A DNA stretch of 64,000 nt from Pagrus major (taxonomy: Eukaryota; Chordata; Actinopteri; Spariformes; Sparidae): contig NC_133218.1 of assembly GCF_040436345.1 (NCBI RefSeq), positions 7,919,539 through 7,983,538 on the forward strand. Direction: 5' to 3'. The notes under the pieces were generated by a model. The model did not search any database, was not told the origin of the DNA, and saw only the letters and a program-made list of their open reading frames with translations. A program made the position numbers and the translations under genes. Positions 13,375 through 26,300 of the stretch are shown here, piece by piece. The first letter of the stretch is position 1. Every line of letters begins with the position of its first letter.

Positions 13375-13456
13375 GAAGAGAGGTTGGAGGACATCTGGCT
13401 GTCACTCCTCCACCATGTTGTGGGAGTGACAGTCAGATGTCCTCCAACCTCTCTTC
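13375..13456. repeat. Near-perfect 34-bp inverted repeat (hairpin)
   Basis: The arms are 13375-13408 and 13423-13456. They are complementary over all 34 positions except one, which would be a G-U pair in RNA transcribed from the + strand. The loop is 14 bases, so the whole hairpin is 82 nt. That is the size of a precursor microRNA, though the stem is more perfect than most. It could equally be a tiny palindromic MITE or a recent inverted duplication. Confidence 0.85.
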
Positions 13457-13814
13457 AGGCAGTGGCAGGACTGTATTACTGTCATTCCGCTCACAAACAA
13501 AAATCGGCGCAGGAAACAAAAGAATCACGACGAGCATGAGCTCCAGAGTTTCTTATTACGCATCTGTCCGGTCTTCATTATCAGCAGGATGAGCTCTGTT
13601 TCTCTCTGATTAGGGTTACTTAACTCTGGCCATGTGTTCGCAGGACGAATCTCAAAATGAATCACACAAGTTACTGTGACAAAAAAAGTTTTGAGGAAAC
13701 AGGAAACACAATTTGTCCTGAAAGCAAATTCTTTGATGCATGTGTGGCTGTACTATAATGAATGAATAAATTGTCTGGATATAAATTGTACTATGAATAC
13801 TGGATAACTGAATA

Positions 13815-14677
13815 CATACCTGCCAACATTAGGCTGTGAAAAAGAGGGAGATTGTCTGCAAATGACCTACCATCAACGTGGCCACCCCCATTTAACCCAA
13901 CACCACAGATGAATAAAAAACAAGGACGAGAAAGCAAAATGATTTATAATAAGTCTTAAATTCATAGATATACAAAATGTACATAAAAAAAGTAATCAAA
14001 AGTCAGCATCTAAAATTTACATTGTAAAAAGGGAAAGTCTGCCACTAAGTGGACTGAAATTTGGAAATGTATTTCTTCTTCTTGAGATCTGTTCAATCCA
14101 TTTTCAGTTGTAAACTAATACCCCTTTTCCACTGGTCAAAAATCCCACTTAAACCGGCTAAGATCTGGCTTTTGTGTGCAATTGGAATGTGTAACCTCTG
14201 CATGTACGCTGGGTTAATTGACTCTGCAGTAGACGGGTTTTTATCACCTTGGTTCGGCTCAGCTTTGATCTAAACGTAGACCTGGGTGAACACGCTAAAT
14301 TCCACCACGCAAAGTGATGACGCGTTATCAACATCTGGTGGTGGTGCCTAGATGAGGGAGGAATTTGGGCTGGGTCTATTCAAGGACATTTTATTACTGG
14401 ACACAGTGTTGGAGGCGGAGCCCCGTTCATTCCTATGAAAGCTGCTCAGTGCTCGACTTCCTGGCTATGGAAATACCTTGATCGCCGACCAAGCCAGCTA
14501 ACTCCGGTTTAGTGCCCGGCTAACTTGAATAATTTAATCGTGCAGCTCTTCTAGACTTTCCAAATTGTATTGGGGGTTGTGATGCTCAAAAGAATCAGAA
14601 AATTACCGATTGGGAGCAGAGCAGGAGAAAGGGTTCAAAAAAAAAATAAGACCACCATGAAAGTGTTGGCAGGTACG
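13815..14677. mobile_element. hAT-like non-autonomous element, ~860 bp
   Basis: The left end CATACCTGCCAAC faces an inverted right end GTTGGCAGGTACG, a 13-bp terminal repeat with one difference. The termini resemble those of the hAT remnant at 20093-23366 (CATACTTGCCAA). The flanks show tgaata and tgaatg, not a convincing 8-bp duplication. The interior includes segments resembling other fish MITEs, from about 14125 and at about 14400-14450. No transposase frame is present. Confidence 0.55.
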
Positions 14678-15913
14678 TGAATGAGGCCACTGAAGGCATA
14701 AATACATACTTGGAGTGAATCTTAATAAATTATTAAATCACATAATGTGGTTAAATATGTGATGTTTTAATATATATTGTTTTGATAAGAGATAGATATT
14801 CTGTGCGAAGGTTGTATCGTTCATGAAAGTAAGTTTTACATACATGTATGAAAACCATTGACCTTAACAGGAAGTCAGTCAAAGTTGTTGGTGCTGAGAG
14901 TTCAGTTTATATGACGATGTAGTAAATTGTGTGCCACAATCATATTTTTTGTGTTTATTTTGAATGGCCGGGAGAACTTATATGTATTTGTTATTAAAAA
15001 TGTTGAACAATTTGGAAATATTTTGCATTACAGCGAACAGCACATGTGAACACCAACATACTCCAGGTCAAAGCAGCCATCAACTACAGTTCTACAGTCG
15101 ACATCGGCAAGAAGATGAAAAGGGAGTTGACATTCCATGTCAACTAACATTTGGCTTTATGATCAAAGAAAGTTTCATAACAATCAATTGTTTTTAATGC
15201 CTTGTTTTAGGGGGTGCTGCAGCCTCCTCAGCGCCCCTACTTCCTGTGTCCATGAAAGATATGGGGGTGACACAAAGTCAGCATTTTTAGTTAATAATAT
15301 AGAAAATGCTCACTGTTTTCTCAGCAAACTAGATATTTAAATATTTAGTAGGACATGTGTCGGACTATGTGCAGTTTACTTCAGATTATGTAAGATTTGC
15401 TTTCATTTGTCCCTTTTCCATGTAAATATTTTCATTTTCATAAATGTGAAATCAGATAAAACACTTAATTCTGTGATAAAATGAGCGATTCATTCACTGA
15501 GGCCAAATTTAAATCTCTTGTTAGTCACCTGACCATCCTTTGTAACTGTTTTCCTCTATGGAAATATTTGCTAGGGAAAAAGCAATCTATGTTTCCTTCA
15601 AAGTGCAATATGTAAGATGGTGTATTTGATATTGCCGTGTTGGTGTTGTTCCTAGAACATGTTAATTAACGGTGTTCCAAGACCATCACTTCAACTTTCA
15701 AAAGTCTGCATCTGCAGCAAGCCGCTGTGGCTGAAATTATAAGACTCTCACTAAGGCGACTGGGGTTTGTATCCCGTTAAGAACATTTGTATTATTGTTA
15801 ATTTCCTTTTTTTTCAGTTTTCTGTCATTGCTTGATTAGGTTTAGGGGACTTAAACATTAATTATAAGGTTCCAAGAAAGACTCCAACTCAACGATATGA
15901 AATTGTGTCATGT
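14678..15913. other. Intergenic DNA, no gene seen
   Basis: No exon is supported. Near 15604 there is a fragment (AGTGCAATATGTAAGA) of the terminal repeat of the TTAA MITE family seen at 7726-8042. Confidence 0.4.
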
Positions 15914-16044
15914 AAGATAGTTGATTGTTGAGTCTCGTTATCAGTTCGTCATATACTGACGCTATAGGTCGATGGCTGGCCTGACCTACCAACCCAAATC
16001 AGGATTTGACAACCTGGGAATGAGACTCAACAATCAACTATCTT
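15914..16044. mobile_element. 131-bp MITE with 23-bp perfect inverted ends
   Basis: Bases 15914-15936 and 16022-16044 are perfect inverted complements (left arm starts AAGATAGTTGATTGTTG). The interior contains GTTCGTCATATACTGACG. The size and lack of coding sequence fit a miniature DNA transposon. The family is not identified. Confidence 0.75.
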
Positions 16045-18850
16045 TCTCAAGAATCAGTTTTAGCACCTTTTATTACATTTTACTGAACTAAACCAGCATA
16101 AAAGTACCTGCACAAGTGTTAAATAATCAATGAGTTGATCACGGATAAGCATGACCCTCATCTACCACAGTTTTGTAGTCAGTCATATACATCGTCTGAC
16201 TGTTCAGTTTAACATGTGTGATTCCATTCTCTGCTAATATACAGCTGGGTAACAAAGTAGGAAAGAAATATCATAAAAATTGACTGTGTAGGTGTTGGGC
16301 CAACATGAGCCTCTAGGACTGACTCTCAGAGTCTGCAGAACTCTAGTAGAGGTATCAGCACCAATCCTCCACAACATATTTCATCATCTGGCATTCTGAT
16401 GATGGTGGTGGAGAACATCAAACACACTGCTCCAAAATCTTTACACCATTCCTTTTCCTGTGTCTCCTGATTCTTCAATATATGATGTATTATGTCGGTC
16501 AAAAAAGCAGAATGAATTATTTAGGAGAGGGGACAGACAATTTGAGAGGATCTGAGGCAACCTAAAATAGGTTTTGTCAAGTGGTCAGTCCTCATGAGGC
16601 TTCATGTCAACCTGGTGGGTTAGTTTATTTATGGAGTATTTCCTGTCTCAGGTTGTGTGCATCATGTTTGGTTTCCTTGAGTCAACAGAGGTTTTCTGAG
16701 ATGGGATCTAAAAATTGCAGGAGGGTCTGCCTCGCCAGTCTGCATACACACTCAACAACAAACAAGCTCTGCTATTCTGACAGACAGCCTCAAGTGGTTG
16801 CCAGTTTGTTGCACTACCTAAAGTTGCTAACGCTAGCTAACAAATGTTAATGTTGCCAATGTTGCTAACATTAACTTTGCTAACACTATCTCGCTTTAAC
16901 GTTGATAACTCTAGCTAACGTTAATGTGACCCGACAACAACTTTTAAATTATTCATTCACAACCATAATATTGTTTGTACGGAAAAGAGATACTACTTTT
17001 GTTCTTCACCTTTCTACAAGCTCTGTAGATGTATTTTTTAATTTTTTTATTATTTGTCTACATAAAAATGTTATCAATATGACCTTCAAAGAACAGATGT
17101 GAGATTAGTATCAATCATCTCATCTAACATTTGGCGACAAAGTGAATGTTTGTTTCCCAAAATGGTCTAAACTCCTTTGGGTTAATTGTTCCTCCAGTTA
17201 AAGTGTTAACTTACTGCCATTGAACCAACAAACTGTTGTTCAGACAGGCTGTCTGTTGCAGCAGTAAAGACAGCCGGCTGGAGGTCAATAGACCATTACT
17301 GTGTTTGTCTGTTCCAGTCAGTAGTTCATTAGTAGATGCCCATCAGAGATGAGACAACAGCTTTGTCAAGTAATCCAAAGGATTGTCTCGTAATCAAGAT
17401 GTCACTTGTTTGTGCCCACTCATTGAACATTTCCATCCAGCCCCACTATTCACACAGCGGGTTATATCATGATACACCTCAAAGCATTACACAAACATTA
17501 GCTAATTGAAATTTTCTTACCATTCTTGGCTGAAAGGAAAATAAATAGTTCATCCAGAGCAGCTATATGACTTCCCTTAGAAGAATACGCTGTTCGTCAG
17601 TGCTTGCATAATTACTTTTTCAAGTAATCACAATAAAGTGATACATTTTCCTCAGTTGGTCTTAAAATGATGACGAACATGGTTGTAATTTAGATTGAGT
17701 GGTGGTCGCCTGGTTGTCAGAAAAGACAGAAAGAATTAAATAATTTGACTTGACTCAGTTCAGATTGAATTCTATGGAATCAACCTCGCACACAAATTAA
17801 ATTAACAGACAGCAGATAGTGAGTAATAATGAGAGCAGAGACAGAGTCATCAGATGCATATCTCCTTCAGTTCAAAGTTACACTCTCCTCCATCTTCAGA
17901 GACCAAACTAAATGGAGGAAACAAACCTCAGTGGCATCAGACAATCACCCACACAGTAATGACGGTCTACAATGCTGACTTATTTGCTTCGCCTCATCGA
18001 GTGCCCACTCCTGATTACACATTCTGGTGTTTTGGCAATCTGAAAAGAGACACAAAATGCTAAATGAGCAATTAGGTTGTATTGTGGAACCCACTGTGGC
18101 TAGCTGATCGCTAATTGAGCCAAACAACAAAACAGAGATGTTGGATTTCTACACACAGTAGACCATCTCAAGTACAACACAAATGAATACATTCAAATAA
18201 ATGGAGAGTGTGTGTAAAACACAGTGTGAGTAACTCAGATGAGGACTGAGGAACAATAAGAGACATCTCTTTGTCAGATCTCAGTGTCTGATCCATGAAG
18301 CAGATTTTCCTCAACCAAATGAATCAATGTCATTAATTAAATACTCGTTAAGTCTTTTCCTGTGGGAAATGGCTGATAGCTAAACAGTAAATTAGACAGA
18401 ACCACAACAGATGCTAATTTTAGCCTGCTTCAGAACAACCAGAAGAAATTATTTAGAGCACCGATGTGATTTACAGTCGAGCTTAAGCAGGGATACTACG
18501 TCTTGCTAGTCTTTGTGGTGGCCTAAATTACCTGAAAATATGTTCATCATCATCCTCCTTCTTAAACATAGCTGCCATTTATATCATGTAGAATTAACAA
18601 AGTCTATCCAAATGTCCACTTGCCCAACAAAGGTTTACTAACTGCATTCATGTTCAATTTTGTTGCTGGGGAGGAAAAAACTATATATAACTATATCAGC
18701 CAGCAGATTATTCTTATTTATAACTTAAAGTCTACACGTATTACTTTTGTAGATCTATCTTGCAGTTACAATTACTGCTATAGGCGGCCCTAGGGTGGTA
18801 GAGTAGAATTAGAGAAAATTAATTACAATTGGCCATTTTCACATCGTAGC
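16045..18850. other. Intergenic DNA, no gene seen
   Basis: Contains a probable repeat fragment at about 16310-16440 and a GCTAAC-rich stretch at 16820-16925 with a small palindrome. No exon or RNA gene is supported. Confidence 0.4.
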
Positions 18851-19639
18851 CATTTCTCCTCCGACATCTGGCTGAGGGTGGGAAGCTCAAATGCTGTTAT
18901 TAAAAGCATAATTTCTTGTGTAGTGAATCTGACTAATAATTTTAATTTTATAGCTTCTTGATTGATCAGCAGCCGAAAAGACAATGGATAGTGAAAATCT
19001 AAAGGGACATCATGCCATATGCCATATTTTAAGTTTAAAACAATATGTTTGGTAACCTTTTAGCTACCGTTGCCAACAGTGAGTTGAGCTCAGAGGGACA
19101 TCAGGCCATATTTCATTGTAGAGCAACATATTTGATTACCAATTAGCTACCATTAGCAAGCAGCTAAAGTTAAGTTCTAGCCACTTCTGTTTGATACTGT
19201 TACATGATATGATAGAAAAGCTGTTAATTAATCTTCATTTATTAACACACATCTTGGACTAATTTGTTTTTTTAATGTAAGCTAAGGTATGCAACATAAG
19301 CTGTTGTCTAAATGTAGCTAACAGGTTACCAAATATGTTGTTTTTCAGTTTTACCTTACGTTAGTATTCGTTAGCTAACCTCAAATACATAAGTCCAAGA
19401 TTTGCGTTGATAATTGAGAAATGATTATGGCTCTCCCATCATATCATGTAACGCTATCAAACAGTAGTGGTTGAAACTTAACGTAAGCTCTTAGCTAACG
19501 TTATCCGTTGTCTTTTCAGTTGCTGGTCAATCAAGAGGCTGTGAGATGATAATATTTCAGATTCCCTACATTTAAATGACTTGCAATCTGCAGTACAACA
19601 TTTGAGCTTCCACCCTGAGCGTGACATCAGAGGAGAATG
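18851..19639. mobile_element. Long foldback (palindromic) element, ~790 bp
   Basis: The two halves are imperfect inverted copies. The left half holds GAGGGTGGGAAGCTCAAATG, CTTCTTGATTGATCAGCAG and CATGATATGATAG. The right half holds their near-complements in reverse order: CATTTGAGCTTCCACCCT, CTGGTCAATCAAGAGG and ATCATATCATG. The arms diverge by perhaps 15-25% by eye. It is non-coding, and the exact outer boundaries are uncertain by tens of bases. Confidence 0.65.
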
Positions 19640-20084
19640 GCCTCCATTTAAATATGGTCTATAGGACTACAAGATATGATCAGATGTTTGACATACAAAT
19701 GCTGGCTTATTCTCGTTATTCATATGATTTGTCTCCCTTTCTCCAGTTGTTCCAGTCCATGGCCCCCCAGCAACTATGTACTGGAATTACCAGGGTGACT
19801 TCACATTGCTCACGTCACACAAGATTCTTACAGTTGCTATAATCAATATTTTTAAATTATTGGTGGATCACTTAACTACTTGTTGTGAATGGGGTCATCC
19901 ATCCTGAACACTGCAGTTCCTTTCTGCTTTACAGATTTTTGTCATCTTTCAGCTCATTTTGGTTTGATGGCTCACAGATTTACTGCTCTGGTTCAGTTTC
20001 AGTGCCCTCAAAAGACTGTGATCTTGTATGCTACCTGCCCTGCACCAAACAGCTGACAGACAAAATTAGTGACTAGTTGGGGAA
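19640..20084. other. Intergenic DNA, no gene seen
   Basis: No exon, repeat boundary or RNA gene recognised. Confidence 0.4.
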
Positions 20085-20092
20085 CATAGTGC

Positions 20093-23000
20093 CATACTTG
20101 CCAACTCTCCCGATTTTCCCAGGAGACTCCCGTTTTTTAATTGCCTTTGCCTGGTTTCCTCCCAAGGTCTCAAGTCTCTCATATTTCTTAGATTTAAGAC
20201 AATTTGTCACACCTTTTCCCCTTTTGGTGATCATAACTTGTGTCTGGCTCTGTACAGCATGTAGTCTGCTGTAGTGTTGCACCTCATCCTCCCCATTGAG
20301 TGAGAGACGGATAGAGAAATAGAGAGGAGAAAGAATATTTAAACACATTTTCAGACACTTTGGAGAGAAGAATACCTGATTCTTACGTAAAGTCTTGATG
20401 GAAAGGGGCTGTAAAATCTGCCATGTCAATTTTCCTCTCAATCCTGGGTGTTGCACCACGTCAATGCCCTTCAAGAGGCTGACAAACACAGAGCTGTGAC
20501 GTGCACAGACTCTCCAAGGGCCAGGGGCAAAAAAGAAATGAACGAAAAGTGGTAAATTTTACTTTATGCCACAGATTCCATTATTTAAATGTCACCAGAA
20601 TGATGGAAACACAATCCTTGAATTTTATGTGAGGGTGACATGCAAACAGCCAATCATTTATCAGGCGTGTAATTCAGTTGCACCATTGTCATGTGATTGA
20701 CAATGACAAAGAGCGTGTCAGAGGCATTACTATGGACCAGTTCTCACAAGACCAGTCGTACTCCGCGTGTAAAACCAATAACTCACACAGTAGTAATGTC
20801 TGCTTTTCTTGCGGTCTTATACAGTGGCCTATGAGCTGCAGCCGTGCCAGCAAACACAACTACCCAATCGGCCACTGTCCCGGCTTCTCTGCTCCTCACG
20901 GTGTCACTCATCCTGAAGAGCCGCTGTTTGCTGCCAAGCCCGTTCGGTAGGGCAGGCCAGCTCTGCCCACCCTTGCTCCACCACCTGGTGCTGGCTGAGT
21001 GTTTTACAAACCAACCGCAAGAGAAACACAAACTCAACCCATTAACACCAGAGAGAATGAGTGCTGGCAAAGAGGAAATTGTGAATAACAAAGAGCAGGT
21101 CAGCTCCGACATATGGCAGTATTTTAACTTATTTGTCTGATTTTTTTTGTGCGTTTCATTGTTGTTAACATAATTATAACCTGTGTGCTTGATAAAGTTG
21201 TTATATTCAAAATAAAGAGGTTATATGTGACCTTTTTTCACCTGGTCTTTAAAAATGATTAAAAAAAATAGGACAGTTTGGCGGACGAGGGCGGGGACCT
21301 AGGCGTCCTGACGCCTGGCTTCGCAGACTAGCAGTACTGGTTCTGGAACCCTCTTCTGAAGAGGGGCTGGACTCTCTCCTTTTCCAGAGTTGCCCAGGAT
21401 GAGAGGCGCCAGGCGGGTGTGGGGATACTCACCTGGCTGAGCACCACAGTGTTGGAGTTCTTCCCGAGGAACAACAGGGTCGCCTCTGTCCATCTGAAAG
21501 TCACTGGGGGGAAGGCTCTGACTGCCATTTGTGCTTATGCACCAAACGGCAACTCGGAATGCCCGGCCTTTTTGGATACCTTAGGTGGGGACTCCATAGT
21601 TCTTCTGGGGGACTTCAATGCCCATGGTCAATGAGTGGACTTGGTTCCAGGCCACCTTAGGCCAAATGTCAATGATCTACTTTGTGGTTGTATTATCTGA
21701 TCTGCAGCCGTATGTCTTGGACACTTGGATGAAGAGAGGAGCAGAGCTGTCAACTGATCACCACCTGGTGGTGAGTTGGATCAGATGGCAGGGGAGACTG
21801 CCGGACGGACCAGGTCAACCCAAACGAGTAGTGAGGGTGAACTGGGAATGTCTGGTGGAGGCCCTGGTCTGTCGGGTCTTCCCCTACCATCTCCGGAAGA
21901 ACTTTTCACGCATTCTGGGGGAAGCTGGGGACGTGGAATCTGAGTGGACCATGTTCATAGCCTCTGTGCCTCTAGTGGCAGCTAGGAGCTGTGGTCAGAA
22001 GTTAATTTGTGCCTGTCCTGGTGGTAACCCAAGAACCCGTTAGTGGACACCGGCGGTGAGGGAGGTCATCAAGCTGTAGAAGGAGGCCTTTCGGGCTTGG
22101 TTGGCCCAGGGGTCTTCTGAAGCAGCAGACAGGTAATGAGAGGCCAGAAGGGCTGCAGCCTCGGCAGTCGCTGAAGCAAAAATTCGGGTGTGGGAAGAGT
22201 TCGGGGAGGCTATTGAGAAGGACTTTCGGTCAGCCTCAAGGAGGTTCTGGAAAACCATCCAGCAGCTGGAAGGAAAAGCGGGGCTTAGCCCAGGCTTTGC
22301 TCGGCAGGGGAGGAAAAACTGCTGACCCAGACTGGGGATATTGTCAAGCAGTGGAAAGAGTCCTTTGAGGAGCTCCTGAATCCAACTAACACATCCTCTG
22401 AAGTAGAGGCAGAGTCTGAAGACTCAGGAGAATACTTGTCCATATCACTGGCAGAGGTCAGTGGGGTAGTCAAGAACCTCCCAAGTGGCAAGGCACCAGG
22501 GGTGGATGAGTCTCGCCCTGAGATGCTGAAGGCTCTGGACATTGTTAGGCTGTCTTGGTTGACACGCCTCTTCAGCGTCGCGTGAAGATCTGGAACAGTA
22601 CCTTGGAATGGCAGACTATGGTGGTGATTCCTATCTTTAAGAAAGGGGACCGGAGGGTGTGCTCCAGTTACCGGGGTATCACACTGCCCACCCTCCATGG
22701 GAAAGTTTATGCCAGGGTGCTGGATTTGCAGCTGAGGGTCAGCACCTCTAAGTCTGAGGCCATGGTTCTCTGCAGGAAGATGGTGGATTGCCCCCTCCGA
22801 CTGGAGGGAGAGCTCCTGCCCCAACCAAAGGAGTTCAAGTATCTCAGGGTCTTGTTGGAGCAGGAGATGGACCAGAGATTTGGTGCGGCATCCGCAGTAC
22901 TGCGGGTGCTGCTCTGGACCGTCGTGGTGAAGAGGGAGCTGAGCCAGAAGGCGAAGCTCGCGATTTACCAGTCTATCTACAGTCCGACCCTCACCTGTGG

Positions 23001-23366
23001 CCACGAGCTGTGGGTAGTGACCAAAAGAGCGAGATCGCAGATATAAACAGCTGAAATGAGTTTCCTCTGTAGGGTAGCTGGGCTCAGCCCTAGAGGTAGG
23101 TTTAGGAGTTCGGTCATCCGCGGGGAGCTCGGAGAAAGGCCGCTGCTCCTTCGCGTCGAAAAGAGCCAATTGAGGTGGTTCGGGCATCTTGTGATGGAAG
23201 GACAGGTCATTAAAAATGATTAATAATTATAGATATTGGCCAATATGAAACTTCACTATCTTAAGGGACTTTTCAGCCATAATGCCCAGCCCTAGGTAAG
23301 ACCCCCGCAACCACACTTTGATTTTGAAATCCTTCCGTTTTTGAGGTCCTAAGATTGGTAAGTATG
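20093..23366. mobile_element. hAT transposon remnant interrupted by Rex3
   Basis: The left end CATACTTGCCAA is matched by an inverted right end TTGGTAAGTATG (one difference). The flanks are CATAGTGC (20085-20092) and CATAGTGG (23367-23374), an 8-bp target duplication with 7/8 identity. Eight-base duplications are characteristic of hAT elements. Without the nested Rex3 (21263-23204) about 1.3 kb remains. I see no intact transposase domain in it, so it is non-autonomous or decayed. Short frames on both strands at 20680-21140 are unidentified. Confidence 0.7.
21263..23204 (+). mobile_element. Rex3-like (RTE clade) non-LTR retrotransposon, degenerate
   Basis: Reading the + strand in shifting frames gives an endonuclease segment with LLGDFNAHG (around 21605-21630), the linker TDHHLVVSW, reverse-transcriptase finger sequence WQTMVVIPIFKKGDRR then YRGITLP (22605-22690), and C-terminal SKSEAMVL, YQSIYSPTLTCGHELW and QLRWFGHL (22750-23190). 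WQT-VV-P-FKKGDRRVC is a hallmark of fish Rex3. The catalytic palm is missing: sequence jumps from GKVYARVL to SKSEAMVL near 22725, so the FADD region is deleted. Several frameshifts and stops are present. It is flanked by GGTCTTTAAAAATGATTAA (21244-21262) and GGTCATTAAAAATGATTAA (23205-23223), an 18/19 target duplication. Confidence 0.9.
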
Positions 23367-23374
23367 CATAGTGG

Positions 23375-26300
23375 GCCATATATAGCCAAAGAGCCAGTCA
23401 TTTCTCCAAAATAATGCTGTTGCTCCATATCTGCTGGATCTGTCATTAGCAACTTTTTGCTAATAAACAAGGTACATTAGTGTTGTGATATAGCTTGATT
23501 TGTAGCCTCCAAACACATACACAGAATCATCACAGAGTGTCTACCTCAGCTATAATAACGTTACCACTTTGGTGCTGCTCACTCCTGGCAGGGCTACGCT
23601 CAATAAGCTCTCTTAGCTCTTTTAGTCTAATAAACACATAAATAAACGACTTTGCTACCTCAGTCTGAAAAGGGTACCTGGCATGACAGTTACTTCTTAC
23701 TGCTGTCGATGTGTGATTTGTGCTAACTAGGTTAGCTTGGCTCAGGGGCTGTGTGCTTTGTGCTAATCAGTTAGATCTGACTGACAGGTAGTCTTGTCCG
23801 ATGTTTCACACAGGCCAAATGAGATGTTTGAATAGGCCTTTTAGAGGCCTGCAACAGCCACAGTTACTGGATTTTATTTATTTTATTTGTCAAAGCATTA
23901 AGAGATTTTCTACAAACAAAAAATGCCTAATACATTTTTTACCAAATAGCTTTAACAGTTAAGAGTTTGAGTCAAGCAATGAGGCTGCATTATGTGTTGC
24001 TTGAAAAATAGCGATATGGGACACAGAATTGAATAGCCTTACTGTTTATCAGACCATAAATGAGGGGGAAAAAATGCAATAAATCCTGGTTTTGTTAAGA
24101 GACTAAGTTAAGACTAAGTTATTTGTTTGCATTCGGTTATTTTCTTCCGAGAACATTTTTGGCATTTTCTAAATTCCCTCTAATTTCTAGATTTTTGGGG
24201 TCATTTTTAAAAAATAATTTTTTCATAGATCATTATTGCCATTATATAAATGCTGACGTATTTTGTCTTTTTTTCTCTTTCTTTCTCCCACTCTGGTCCA
24301 GTCATTGGGAGGACGGAGGGAGGTTGCATCTTTGTCGGCAAGAGATAACAGGTCTTATCTTCTCCCTGCCAGACGCTGAGAGGCCTGATCCAATCGAGAC
24401 CTAGTTAAAAGAATTCATCGACTTTTACACCCAAGCCTCAATATGAAGTAGGTTTGGGGGGAAACAAAGATGTTGATAGAGGGGGTGGTTCTTTTTGTTA
24501 AACGCCATGTCATCTTGAAGGAGCATTGCAGTGATTTAAGCTGGAGATGTTTTTGGAGGAATTAAGGCATTAACATAGGGCAAGCAAAGTTTTGAGACCA
24601 TCCAAACACCAACGTGTTGTGATTTTGGAAGCACATATTAGGTGAAAGACAAGTTAATTAAAGGTTGCCCATGTGGATGAACACGCACGCAGTATGCAGC
24701 CGTTGTTTCTAAGTGCTCCAGAAAGTTTATACCTCTTTTATATTCAACAATCTTGAACTTTTCTTCTCAGAGTGATGTGCTTGTTGTTTAGTTGCCAGCG
24801 CTGGGGTGTTGCTGGCCACCATGTGTGAAAACCTCTCTGTGGACCAAATGTCACAGATGTGATTCATTTAAGAAGGCGTCAGACATTGTCATTTTCTTGC
24901 GGACCCAGGTGACTAAAAGGTTACTGTGACTGCCCCCTTCCTCTCCACTGCTGACTGCTGCCATTCCTTCCCATCTAATTGAGTGGCTGTGTATGAAGGT
25001 TAATGGTCAGCCCCCGGCTAGTACCGTCGTCATATTGGATGATGACGTGCACGTGTTTGTTCTCTGCAGAGACACTATAGCTTCTATGTGTATCATAGCA
25101 TACTTCCATTATTTGAAAACAAAGTCGCAGCAAAAATAAACCCACTTTTTAATTTTTTGTGATATTTTAGGAAATTAATCCAAACGTAATGCTGCATTTG
25201 AGATTCTTTATTGCCCTTGTTGTTTACAGTATTTCATGTTTTGCAGCAAATACATGATTTTTCAAAGTTGTTAAACTTTCATTTGTAGACTTCACTTGTC
25301 AAAATCAGTTGTTTTGTGTTTACATTTCCAGTGTATGTTGGTGGACAATGAGGGGGATGGATGTAATTTTGGATTACATCCATCCCCCTCTCTGCACACA
25401 GATCAGTATTTGGAGAAATGCAGATTGACAGGCACAGTTACACAGCTAGACATTACATTTGCTATGATTAGACAAATTGCTGTTTGCGAAGGGTTTTAGC
25501 AAATGTAAAAACTATATTAAGGTCATTCTGCTTGAGTTTTGTTATTTCCTTTCTACTCCTGTTTCCATGTACATAGAAAAAGTGTAGTTCTTTTCTGATC
25601 ATGACCACCTGATTTTCTGATCAATCTGACGTCAGAGCACATTGAAAGGAAGCTTTGCGCCTCATCGTCATGGCCTTGACTGACGCTTGTTGTGACGACA
25701 GCTAGTTTTTGTTGCTCTTCTCGCCATCGCCTGCTTCATTAAACAGTAGACGTTGAAGCTAGAGCCAATTAGGCTTCAATCCCACCTCCACCGTGATGGC
25801 TGATTTATCCGCCTCTAAAAGCCACGCCGTGACGGCCACATCAGCCAGAGCTCATGAGCAAATGATTGAATAAACATATTTCTCCATCACTGTCTTGTGA
25901 TGGCCTGTTGCATCCAAGGAGTTTAATGATGACAGAGCACCGGTGTGGTGCTGTGAATCCAATGCAATTCCCATTATTCATAGCAGGGAGTCATCAGCTG
26001 GTCAATGGCAAGAGCGTCAATAATCCAGCCATTGGTTGTTCAATAGAATGGTGTTGGGGAGAGGAGGAAAACATGATGAATAAAGGAAGGAGGAGGGCCA
26101 GGCAGAGAAAGGAAAGGAATTTAACACGCAGAGATATACAATGTAAAAGAGAAAACTCGACAAAACATTGTGAAAAAATAAACATAATTTATTAAACAGA
26201 TTTAAAAAAACATGATGGAAAAAGACTTTATGATGTTAATGTGTAAATCAAATATTTACTTGCCAATTTAAATGTTTAAGTGCATGCTGTATAGAAAGGG

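Noticed and set aside
22285..23187. 300-codon minus-strand open frame
   Set aside because: It is antisense to the Rex3 reverse-transcriptase sequence, whose + strand carries the recognisable motifs. GC-rich coding sequence often leaves the opposite strand open.
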